64,000 nt of DNA from Lyophyllum atratum (lineage: Eukaryota > Basidiomycota > Agaricomycetes > Agaricales > Lyophyllaceae), in NCBI GenBank assembly GCA_014905825.1, contig JACGCN010000011.1, forward strand, positions 1,302,001-1,366,000, written 5' to 3'. A program made the translations under genes and the position numbers. This document shows, piece by piece, positions 22,452-33,461 of this stretch. Every line of letters begins with the position of its first letter. Position 1 is the first letter of the stretch. Under the pieces are notes generated by a model. That model had not been told where the DNA came from and ran no database searches. It saw only the letters and a program-made list of their open reading frames with translations.

Positions 22452-22650
22452 GTACGATGTCGGATCTGTTGAAGCCAGTTGCGCATGTATCGTGATTCCT
22501 CGCTTGAGAGCCTAAGCCCTATTGTGTGAGAAACACCTAGTTGCTGTTCTACGATCTATTATGCTATTGTACATATCTAATGTGTAATAATGATACTAAT
22601 GACTAACTACGTTCCATGAGTACTCCTATATAACTCATCCACGACGACGG

Positions 22651-24663
22651 CTACTTTACAGAAGGCTGAAACGAAACAAACGACAACACACTCTGCGGAC
22701 GTGGGGAGCGCGCTCGCTCCGATGAGGACGACCACGAAAGCCGAGAAGACCCACTACCCCTCCGCGTCTTCGGCGATTTCAGCACATGCACATAATTGCG
22801 CGCGTACGTCTGCCCAAACGTTTTCAGGCCCCACTCATACGCAAGCACCCCCGTGGGGAGGCCATCGCTCCCCGCCAGAATCTCGTACTCCCCGAACTGC
22901 TGCACACGCCCGGCATGGTGGGTGAGCCAGGACTCCTGGACGTAGCGCAGAGTGAATTTTTGGATGTTGGGGTTGTCGTGGGCGATGCGTGCGGCGGTGT
23001 GGTGCATGTCTTCGTCGCTGGATTTGTACATTTTTGTTAGGGAGAAGGAGCGGAGTTGGGGGGCACGGCGGAGGGCGGCGGAGAACTCTTTCTGTATAGG
23101 TGCAGAGTTGATGTGAGCTCGGGACGAAAGGAGGGAAGAGGAGGACTGACGACGTGGAACGTGGGCCGCGTGAAGCAGAATACCTCGAAGTGGAGGAGCT
23201 GCGGACAGCATTCGAGGAGGGAGCGGAAGATGTTTCCGTCGTCGTGGACCACGTTACGGTTCGCGAAGGAGAGGTCGATCCACAGAGTCAACGAGGTCAG
23301 TGACGGGAGTGCCTTCAGCATCGCGTAGGTCGGAGGAAAAGCCGATAAACAGTGATGAAGTGTCGTTATCCTCAGGTGTCGGATGAGGCCCGGGTGCGGT
23401 AGCGACTTGATGAATCTACCAGGCCCACTGAACGAAGTCATTCTCGGAAGGGCGTACCGCGGCAATACGAGGTCAGATGGGAATCCGGTCCCACCTGGGT
23501 GAAAAAACGCGACCTCGCGCAAGTGCGGATGGGCAGTAAGGAAGTTCCCCAGAGCCTGGCCTTCCGGTATCTTTTCGTCTGGGCCCGATGGTTGTTGAAG
23601 CCGCATGTCTCCCAGGGTAAGCTTTCGCAGCCGGGGCCACCTGCCAGCTGTTACGTGGCGAGTGTCGAAGAGACGGGGAGAAGGCGCGGGACCCCCGATC
23701 GTCAGCACTTCGAGGTTTGGACAGTGCTCGAGGAGCATTTGCCAGCACCTCCGAGGTAATTTTTCTACGGTTGGGCGTCCATCTGCACTCGAACGCGGTT
23801 AGAATTTGGACGTGGGTAGTGATATTGATAGGCAATCACTGACCTGACAGCCATTCGAGCGAATCACACTTCACGGCAAGGGTGAACTGGACGAGGTCAC
23901 GAAAGTCGAAGAGCTAGATCCTCGCATTAGAACGAAGGTTGAAAGTGTAAAGCGATTAAAACATACGTAATCGGAGCCTCTGACGGGGAGAGAGCCGATG
24001 CCGGTGCTGATGGACTTCAGCCGCGGGCAACTGGTTTGGGAACCGATGTTAGCCTACGTAGGTACGCGCAGTCATACCACGAACAATTGTCGCAGCGCAA
24101 GCCACAGCTTGTCATCCGGCATCTCCAGCCCGTCCCAGCAGAATGATTGCAGCAACCGCATGCGGCTCGCTATTTTGACAATGTGGCCGGCTACGAGCGC
24201 CTCGTTTAGGTGATCGCCTGCGGAGGTCCTTTCCACGTTGTTTGGGCGGACGATAAGGGTCCGAATGTACTGGACGGCGAGCTCGGGATGACGGGTAAAA
24301 GCCTCCAAGGCGTTCTTGCAATGTCGGTTCGTCCTGAGTTCCACTCTGGTGTATAAGCGGGGGAGCAAGGTCTCCCGCGCTCTCCGACACTACGAGGAAC
24401 CTGTGAGATGCACCAATGATAGGACAGTTCGCTTTACTCACGGTCAAGCTGACGCTCAGAACATCTCGAAGACACGTCGTGTGATGGCCCACTCGCGTGA
24501 TGATTTCGGTGGGAATGGGACAACCCGGTGGCTCGGGCGAGTGACGCGACGACGGCGAAGTTCTGAGAGTGAGGAGCTGCTTGATACGAGGGATAGGGGA
24601 TCGCGGGCGAGCAAATGAACGGGAGGGTGGGCGCCTCAAGTCTGGTCCTTCGATAGAACCCAT
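22651..24663 (-). CDS. F-box / leucine-rich-repeat-like protein
   Basis: Likely substrate adaptor of an SCF ubiquitin ligase. The ATG is at 24663-24661. After a basic, Pro/Ser-rich head comes the F-box PIPTEIITRVGHHTTCL-RDVLSVSLT. It is split by an intron with donor GTGAGT and acceptor CCTCGTAG, and continues CRRARETLLPRLYTRVELRT. The following exons form a degenerate leucine-rich fold: ALEAFTRHPELAVQYIRTL, EHCPNLEVLTIGG, WPRLRKLTLGDMRLQ, HPGLIRHLRITTLHHCLSA, LPSLTSLTLWIDLSF, CCPQLLHFEVFCF. It ends with SPRPQSVLSFVSFQPSVK. This is the usual form of the greatly expanded Agaricomycete F-box family. The target is unknown. Confidence 0.82.
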
Positions 24664-25414
24664 AGAGAGCTTAAAGGTGGGATGCGAGCGTTTAGCAGAG
24701 GTATTTAAGGAGGATGATAGAACCCTTGGCTGACTGCCGTAAGCGACTGAATATGACGACGTACCTGACATCACCTTATTTGATGCGCCTCGAGGTGCTC
24801 CCAACCAAGACGGCTCGTTACACACGTTTCTGGGCGCGACATACACGAGTCCCTTGTTCCTACTTCATTCGAGCTGCGACCTATCGCTCTTGGACATCCA
24901 CCACAGGCAAAGCCTCTCAATATCCGCATACGTTCTGCATCGATTATAACTCCCAGAAAATGGCCTCCAGAGTAGGAAGCATCGATGAGATTAGGAGATA
25001 GGTTTGTCGACAGGGTTCATTGAAACCCCTCAAGGCACGTTTGGGTGTTTTTGTCATCGTATCAGACAGCCGAGCATGCTACACGCCACAAATTTGCGAT
25101 TGGCCAGGGAAACATCAGATGATGTGGTTCTGTGGATCGCAGCGATCGCAACGGATTCGAGGCCTCGAGAGCTTCGCGGCCGTCAGTGACAGGCCGGTAA
25201 GATATGACTACCGAGAACGAGCCTTTACGCCCGCCTTGATGCTGTCTGTTGTTGAAGGTGATCACTGATCCCAAAGCGCAGCCGGCAAATGCCGTTTCGG
25301 CCACTCTGGGCTTTGGGCCTTAACGATGACAACCATCGCGCGTCTATCTAATGATTCTATGGTCGCCTGACCCTCATTTCAGCATCTCTCTCCTTGTATA
25401 CTACGCACTACACC
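24664..25414. other. divergent intergenic region
   Basis: It lies between the F-box gene and the next plus-strand gene. No family-like coding was seen. Confidence 0.4.
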
Positions 25415-26145
25415 ATGGGTCGCTGGACGCAATTTGAAGAGGTACGTCTCCCGCTAGCCAGAGTCACGCTGTCTTCTGACATCGCTCTAACCTGCAGGAC
25501 TCCTACCGCCTACCCGAAGGTATGAAACGAATAGGCTACGACGCAGATACCAAAGTGTATACCTTCCGTGACCGTAATGGGGCGCTCTACGTAGGAGAAC
25601 CCGAGGCCGATTACGGGACATTGACCCCTGTAACCGAGACGGGTGGTTCTCCTCGAGCCGGTGCTTTTGAATCCGGTACGCTCCACTCAATTTACCTTCG
25701 CGAAGTTATACCTTACAAGGTATACGTACTATCTCCTCCCCCAGATGAACCACGGAAGGTGTCGTCTGTCAGCTCAGGAGAGATCCCATCAACGTTCCAC
25801 GATATTCTCCCTGCCAATCTCATCACTGCCACAACGTCCCCTGTGGATAAGTCACGACTCTCCTCTCCCACCGCCTCCAGGATCTCGAATGGCAGTGATG
25901 GAAACTCTGGGTCTCCGCGTGCGCGGTTTATAGATGCCGCACGCAGAAGTGCATTACCGAAGATGCAAGGGTTTGTGCATAACCTTCGTCGATCGATAAC
26001 CTCTACTCGACGGAAGGGAGGTGCTGCTGAAGAGGATGAGACTCTTCTTCGTGGGGTATCAAGCGACCTCCAACGGAGCGCTTCCATGGCTACTGCGCGC
26101 TCGGGTGTCTCGGTAGACAACCCTATGTTGGTCCATGACCGTTAG
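25415..26145 (+). CDS. conserved fungal hypothetical protein with MGRWTQ..EDSYRLPEGMKR start
   Basis: A two-exon gene. Exon 1 (25415-25441) encodes MGRWTQFEE and ends at a GTACGT donor; exon 2 (25498-26145) starts after CTGCAG. The product is 224 residues. The N-terminal 50 residues (DSYRLPEGMKRIGYDADT, VYTFRDRNGALYVGEPE) look like a conserved compact module. I recall similar N-termini in basidiomycete proteins, sometimes annotated as LysM/CBM50 proteins, but I cannot confirm a LysM fold here. The remainder is Ser/Pro-rich, with a basic stretch (VHNLRRSITSTRRKGG) and many SP/TP sites. No signal peptide or membrane helix is seen. The function is unknown. Confidence 0.8.
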
Positions 26146-26707
26146 TAATGTAGGGCTCCAGTGCGTAGATCTACTGTCCAGGTTCACTTACCTTGGCGGC
26201 TATATAGCTTACTGATATATTTACCCCTCTTGAGGAGTCCAAGTTAACTTGGTATTTGCAACGACTCCTTAGGTGCTTGTGCACTAGACCCTTCGGACAT
26301 TCTTGTCCCCCGCGTTTTGAGTCGATCCGAAAAATCAAAATATGCAAGAATGTTCTTCGATCAAGGAAGTCAAACGTCGAATCTGAAAGATTATTCCGCG
26401 CGATGGGGCGCTCACCAAGGTCAACGCGAAAAAAGTCTCCGAGCATCCCAAAAACCTCCTTTCAATACCATTACGACTTCTCATAATCTAGATACCACTT
26501 CGGCGGTCCCTCCATCTGCAGCTCCCGCCTCAGCTACCCTTGGATCTCGAGCGGTGTGCAATGCTTCACATCCCCAAGTAGTCCATACATGTGTTGGCAA
26601 CTGGCTAGCAACCCAACACGCCTTTGCAATGTTATTTCAACGGCTATGAGCCCCCGAAGGTGGTTTTCGCCTACAAGGACCGAGAATTCATCGAATCTTT
26701 TGTCGTT
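26146..26707. other. intergenic with one unassigned open frame
   Basis: A plus-strand open frame of about 110 codons (26317-26649) is hydrophilic then Ala/Pro/Ser-rich. There is no family likeness or clear splice model, so it is not called as a gene. Confidence 0.35.
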
Positions 26708-26932
26708 TCAGATGGGTTGGCGGAAAAGCGTAAGAGGGTAGTCGCTACGCAAGAGTGAGGATATGCGGATGACGGAGGTTATAGCGTAAGGGACGAAGAC
26801 TTCGGGCTTCTCGTCCAAAGGCTGCATGTCTTTGATGTCTACAAAGTTCGAAAGAGACAGAGTATTTAGGTACAGAACATATATAAGAATGCTAATCTTA
26901 CCTTCTTCTGGTAACGAATGCAAGAGGGTCAT
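26708..26932 (-). CDS. possible small two-exon gene
   Basis: The ATG at 26932 begins MTLLHSLPEE. A GGTAAGATT donor and a CTTTGTAG acceptor remove about 67 bp and keep the frame into DIKDMQPLDEKPEVFVPYA, then ITSVIRISSLLRSDYPLTLF, ending at 26708. The product would be about 53 residues. Canonical splice signals and retained frame favour a real transcript, but the size is small and I recognise no family. Confidence 0.35.
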   Translation of the reverse strand: MTLLHSLPEEGKISILIYVLYLNTLSLSNFVDIKDMQPLDEKPEVFVPYAITSVIRISSLLRSDYPLTLFRQPI

Positions 26933-27073
26933 TCATTAATGCCAGATTTCATTTAATCGTCGTCTTGCAATCTACGCGAGTAGATAAGATAAGATCCCAA
27001 CAATGTTGAAACTCGTGGCAGACGAACGGCAGGTTCACCTCGTGTACACCAGGTGGAGGCGCGTGTGCTAGCC

Positions 27074-27080
27074 TATATAA
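27074..27080 (+). promoter_or_regulatory. TATA box
   Basis: TATATAA 50 bp upstream of the ATG at 27130. Confidence 0.55.
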
Positions 27081-27129
27081 CGAACGACCAACGACCGACA
27101 CGACCGCTACGACCTTCCCAAAAACGACC

Positions 27130-30100
27130 ATGCACATCCGGTAAGTCCTTCCGCGCTACCTGTCACCGTCCGCCCCACTCACTCGCTGCAGACGCGCAGC
27201 TGTTCCGGCTACCCCGGAAGCAGACGCCTCTTCGGCCTCTCTCGCGCTGTTGCCTTTGTTGAGCCTCAGCGTGCTCGTTGTTATCCTCCTTTTCTTTTCT
27301 ATCCGTTGGTTCAAGCGTAGCCTGCATCTCCCTAGCTTGACTTGGCTGCGTGGCAAGGGCCAAGGTGCTAAAAGGACTCTCGGGTTATCTGGGGTTGAAC
27401 TCCTGCCCACGTCTCACAAATCCACTCTCACACCTGGTCCAAGTCCATATGCCGCGTCGTTCAAGCTCGAGAGCAATGCTGGCAAAGACGGTAGCACGAG
27501 TCTACTTTCCCGCTCCTCGAGCCTCGATGGGCTTCCCCAGTTCGTTGTCAGCAGCCCACCGCCCTCCACCTCACCCGGCCGCTCACGCTCACCATTCACG
27601 CTCCGCTCGCTGTTCAATTCGAAGCGGAAACCATTACACAGACGAAGCAAGTCGTTAGGTGGGCCAGTTCGCCACCTCACTCCCACTTCCTCGGTGACCG
27701 GAACCTCAGCACCACCCACCCCCTCACCCCAAGCGCTCCTTATCGACTTCTCCTCCTCCGGCTCTTCCACGTCGACTTCCTCAGACCTAGGAACGCGCAA
27801 GTTCCGTCCTGGCACTCCACCACTCATTTCGGGCATCCCCGTACCCCTCCAAAGCCCGGTCCGTCCTACCACCCACAAGTCGCTCACCTTCCCTACCGCG
27901 ACTTCCCATGTATGGGCGTTCGACCAAGAGGACGACGCTGATGACATTACAGACTCCCCCAAGCCCTCGGACCCTCTTCTCGCGGTGTTCAAGCGCTCGT
28001 ATCCTGAACACCTTCACAAGGCGCAGCCGGAACCCGAGCTTCTCATCCAGTATGAACGCTCCCCCTCTCCTTTGCTCCGTGCCCCGCCCACTCCAGCCCT
28101 CGCACCCAAACGTTTCGGCACAGCGAACCCGTTCGCTAGTCTCACGTTTGGTTCGCCTTCACCTGATTATATCTCGCAACGCCCTCTGTCTCCATCACCA
28201 CTTTCCCTTTCACCCTCTTCTCCGCCTGGCATCGAACTTGTTCCTGTCAAGTCTGCGTCGACTTCCATCGAGCTAGTCTCGATCACTCATGCGCCTCCCC
28301 CGATGCATAAACCTCTTGACCTCGTTGATTTCGGCGACGATGAGGAGCCTTATGTGGCGGAAATAACCCTCGTTGATAGGAGCCTGGCAGTTGCGGAGCC
28401 CGAGACGCCAGTCTTGTCTCAAGCACCCACGCTCCACAAGATGGATATGGAGGAGCAAGTTATCGAGGAGGAGCGCGACCCTGACGCAGGTCTGGACCAC
28501 GCGCAAACCACCTTCCCAGAGGCGACCGAAATGCATGTCGAACATGCCACGGACCCCTTTGACGACGCCCACGCTATCAATCTCTCGGAGGACCCTTGGG
28601 GCAGCCCTTCCCCTGCCGATGGCGCACACAGCCCATCAGCAACGCCCCCACAGCAACTCATCTCCGTGTCCTCGCCCCCCTCACATGTCTCCATCCCGGC
28701 TGTCCTTCCTTCCTCCCCCTTGGCAGGGTCTGCATCGCCCCACAGCCTTTCCCCCGAATCGGAACCGAGAGCCCTGGCCGCAAGCTGGCAATGGGACGAT
28801 TCCTGGAGTCCCGCACCGCAGCACGTTTCGGGTTGGCCCCTGGCTCCTCCCGCTCCACTCACGGAGGTCGACCTCGAGGCTAGAGACGTGACCGAAGCGC
28901 GTGGGGAGATGGAGGACGATTTGATTTCGTTTGATGGAGAGAGCGCGGCGGATGTTGGTCGTACGAGGGTGGCGGACGTGGATGTTGAGGCGGAGATGGA
29001 TCCTGCGGATGCGTGGTTTGTTGAGGAGCCGACGGCTGTGTGGGATTTGGCGTGGAGTGGGGAGGATGGGATGGGAGGGTCGCTGTTTGAGATGGGGAGG
29101 GTGAAGGAGATGGACGAGCAGGAGGAGGAGCAGGAGGAGCAGGACGTGCAGATACGCTTCCTGGATGGGTTGCTCGCTGGGCCGAGCCGATCCGTCGATG
29201 TTCACGTTTTCGAGGAGCCCGAAAAGGCCACTTTGGCTGTGGACGAAGCCCCTCATCACGAAGACCAAGAAGACGAATCTAACGACATTCACGATATACA
29301 CGACACCACCAGCGCTACGATGAAATCAGTTTTATCCACACCTACCACGCCCAACACTCCGCTACCTCCCCTTCTTCCTCCAACACTCCTTACCACTTTC
29401 GAGGAACATCCCGATCCCGACCTCCTCCCTTTGCCAGAACTACCACTATCACCTTTGCCCCTGTCACCCGTGCCGCTCTCCCCTCAACCACTGAAGGCAC
29501 CCTCACCTTCGCGGCCGCTGTCTCCGGCACAGACACCGACACCCCCGGCCTCGCCGCCGCCAACGCACCATGTCCCGACGCGGCCGTTATGGTCCCTGAG
29601 GGCGGCGGATGCACCACCGTTGGGGCTGCCTGCTTCAAGGGCCCCGTCGCCAAGGTTTGCTCCGGTTGAACTTCAATCGGTTATGCCCAAGTTTGAGGCA
29701 GAGGCTGAAAGACTGGAAGACAGCATTCTCGTTGTCCTAGATGAAGCAGCCATCACAGAAGTGGTCGAGGAGGCTGTCGTGACGATCGTTGTCGACGCGC
29801 CCAACGATGAGCCCCAGGAGGTGGAGGAAGAGGAGGAACGTCTCCCCAGTCGACCTCCTACACCGAAGCCGACACTTTCCACCTCCCTTCCGGGGTCTTT
29901 CCCTTCCTCCCCCGCACCGCTCACCGTCTCCCTTCCCGCACCCGCCCCAGCTCACCTCTCCCTCCTCCCGCGTGCCGTTGCCACGCCCTCCTCCACCTCT
30001 GCCTCTACCAAGACGGCGACGACCAGCCGAGCAGTGCCAGCCTCTAATTCGAATCGCCTACGTGCCCCGCGCTCTGCGCTTGATCTAGCGCTTGCGATGC

Positions 30101-30204
30101 AGCTGCGTCCTGGACTGGGCGCGGGTGCGGACCCGGCGTGGATGGTGCGGTTTTTGATGGTGATGTTTGGGTGGGTTGCGGTGCTTGTTAGTGGGGACAT
30201 CTAA
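27130..30204 (+). CDS. large low-complexity protein with N-terminal membrane anchor
   Basis: Exon 1 is 11 bp (27130-27140, MHI plus two bases). A short intron ends at CTGCAG, and exon 2 runs 27192-30204, giving 1007 residues. Near the N-terminus LALLPLLSLSVLVVILLFF is a strong membrane helix followed by the basic RWFKRSLHLPSLTWLRGKG. The next ~900 residues are disordered: Pro/Ser-rich segments with many SP motifs alternate with acidic ones (EEVEEEEERLPSRPPTP). The last 25 residues (WMVRFLMVMFGWVAVLVSG) are again hydrophobic. A hairpin-anchored or tail-anchored scaffold is possible. Numerous SP/TP and RXPSP motifs could be kinase or SH3/WW ligands. I recognise no domain. GC-rich coding and unbroken frame over 3 kb make the gene itself secure. 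Confidence 0.8.
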
Positions 30205-33200
30205 CGGGGCTGGTTGGTGTATGAGGGACGTTGGCGGGCTGGGCCTACCTCCCCTTGTGATCTTTTCTTTTCTTTTGGTTTATATTCGTATTGCTCTTTT
30301 CGTATCGGGACATCCACGCACGCTATATCCTTGCACGCACGCTTCCTATATCCGCATACCCCTCCACATACCCATCCGCACAATATCGACTTTTTAGTAG
30401 TACAATGGAACGGAATACTCACACTCGCACTGAAATTCACTCACTAACAGACAGACAACCCCTGCACATGCTATCTTTAATCGTATGCACGTTTTATAAC
30501 TCGTAGATATCTTTTATCTCACTATTTAGTGTTTGGTACAAGGAGCTAGTTGGTAATCTTATTCTGTTACACGCTGGTTATAGCGCAGAACGGAGGTTAG
30601 TTGATGCCAAGATCGGCGATGATAATGCAACGATGTCCTGGACTCTAGGAAGAGAGTTCTGTAGGGGGTTAATCCAGCGGCGACCAGAACGTTGATGTGG
30701 GATGGCGACGCTGTGTGTTTGCTGACTGATGTTAGATATTGGACTAATAATCTCGACGAATGCCATTGCGATATCGTCGATACCAGTAACATTGCTGAGT
30801 AGTAGATTCAAGCGTTCCCCTTCCTTACATTGACGGCGCCAATTCAGATCCGTCCGCCGACCTCGCACTAGTCAGCCTCAAAGCTGGCACAGCTGCCGCC
30901 GCCAAAGGTTGTGCAGTCCCCGATGTCCTTCAATCCCCGCCGACCGCTGCGGTGTCCCTCTGTCGAAATGTCCCCCTCGATGCTTGATACGCTGGACCAA
31001 GCCAATGGCAGTGCCTTGCCCGACACCTACCAGGCCTCGTTTACTCCGCTTCAGCAGAGCGAACCAGACGACTGCGTGGGCAACCAGAGAAGTACCCATA
31101 CTTCGTTCACATTCACCAGCAACGCCCGTTGGCCAGCCTGAGGTCACCCGACCTGAATGTCCGACGCGAAGTGTTCGTATTCAAGTTGACCATAGACACT
31201 CATTATTATGGGTCTGAATAGGTCGGCTGAAGGGTACATGATTCTTCGAACAATAGAACAGAAAACTAGATCCGAGTGCCCGAAATTGAAAAAGTGAATA
31301 ATGATATCGGGAAAGGCGAAGCCGACTCGGATCCAGAGAGGCTGGGATAATTGACCGCGGATAGACCGAACGGCAACAAGACGTTCCTCAAATTATTGAC
31401 ATGATAGATCATACTAGTCTCGTCCATTGTGGCATCCAGGGTCCAAAGCAAAGCCAGAACATCAAGACCTCGAAGGAAAGCAGGTAGAGATAGCCTTCTT
31501 GATAAGCAGTTCAGTGATCAGCAAGTCTATGATCGGTACAGATAAGATAACAGGTTTTCAAGCGAGCCATAGTTATGTCGAAGTTCTGTCCTCCCGTCGA
31601 CCTATAAGTCCGTGCTTCGCACAGCAGCAACGGATATCATTCTGCGCCATATTTTTGCGTCGCACTCGAGCTCCAATCGTCCGAAAGTACTTAGAAGTTT
31701 CAAGCGGGTCCCTCGGCGTGTACGGACCGTGAATTCTTTCAGATGACGTGGCTTACCTTTTTTCTTTTGCTGCACCCATACGCTCACAATAAACTAATGG
31801 CCAACGGCTAGGGACGCACCTGCAATCAATTACTCGATAATATCATCTTCAGTTAAAAGAAATATCAACGGGTATCGTCCGATGTTGAATTCCGCTGCTG
31901 CTTTCTCTCCCCCGCAAATGACAGCACGCCCAAATGGCTTCCATGAACAGCCAAAACGAGATGCGAGGCTTTGCCTCTTGGTCATGAATGACGGCCATAG
32001 GGGACTACTGCAATTTTCATGCGTCCTACAATTTTTTGGTGAGGTAGCTCAGCCTAGTTTTGCGTCAGCGAACCACATCGCAGAAGTGTCGTCAATACTA
32101 GACACGGTGAGTGAAAATTATCCACATATCAGGATTACTGGAACCCACCACCGCCTGCTATAGCTTTTGAGTACCGTATATCTTCCACGAGAGACGAAAG
32201 GCTCAATCCCCATCTTGGAATTCCTAGCAGGTAGTCGAAGCCAGAATTTTGGTTCACGCTCTAAAGCTGAACAAGGAATATCTGCGATTCGAACGTCAGC
32301 CTGGTATTAACTGTCAGGAGCGAAGTGCATAATTCCTTCTTCTTCGGCCGCAGGAGCGCAAAATAACCTGACCAGAACTTAATGAATCGCCTGGATCTTC
32401 TCCCGAAAGTATGAGGAGATTTCCTCAGGAATTTCCAACAGGTGTTGGTGCACGAAGCAAACGAAGGAAAATGGGCAGGAATACCAAGGCGACTCAGGTA
32501 CAGCCAAGCACAATTTTATGTCGTGTGATCCTGATTATCCATTCATAGGCTCTTCTGTCGGATATCATAAGCTTAGTGGAAGACCTCAAAAAGGTTTGCA
32601 ATTGAGGTTCGTGATTTGGCCCTCCCGAAGAATTCATCGACCCCAATGAACATTTAGTACGGCCTGAGGCTGGCAGCTGTATGGCGTCCTGGAGCGGTGA
32701 GTCCTTTCAACCTTTCTCCACATGAAATCTATTGGCGACCCACAATATCTTCAGTTCCAAGTCTACGCAGGAGCAATCGTGTCTAGATAACTGGCATCAT
32801 GAATAACAGATGAAGCCACAACTTAACTGTCTTGTTACAAGTACAAGGGGCATGATCTACGTCTATCGCCGACCTTGCACTCTGGCCAACGTCGTCTTCG
32901 CCTACAACGAGAGGATGAGGTTAACATGTAGCTGTATCCTGATCGTGTGGCTGGCCTGTACTACGAATCGGACTGTTCCTAGGAGGCTTGATTCTCTGGC
33001 GATACGCGGTTTCGCGCTCTCGGCGTCGAAGACGATGTACACCAGACACCGATATTTAGGAAGGCCCAGAAGCTCCCATATGTGAGGCATGGGCTCTCAG
33101 GATGCTTGGGATGTGTCTGCAAAGCTGTGTAGGTTTGGTATGTTTGCACGGCAGCTCACGGCCAGAACACGCTTTGGCCCTAGTTGCGCGCCGGTCACAT

Positions 33201-33461
33201 GTTCAACACGGTACAATTCAGCGCAACCTCTAAGCTTTCTCTGTACCACCACATTGCTACCCAGAATTCCATTGGACTACTGAGCGTCATATATTGAAGC
33301 TCAAGTCTTACACTTCATCTCCTACGATTCGTATCGCTCTCTCACAAGTCTACGCCACCTTCGCGACACCCTTTCCCGTTATATTCTGCACAAATCCTGA
33401 AGCCGTCTCCCTTCACCTTCAAACTCCCATCTTACTCTCTCTCTGATCCCGGGACCTTCTC
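30205..33461. other. 3.2 kb gene-poor region
   Basis: Only short open frames on both strands. A plus-strand fragment around 30835-30985 reads as LVSLKAGTAAAAKGCAVPD and might be a gene remnant, but has no partner exons that I can see. The last ~150 bp are CT-rich, as expected for the promoter of the next gene. Confidence 0.4.
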
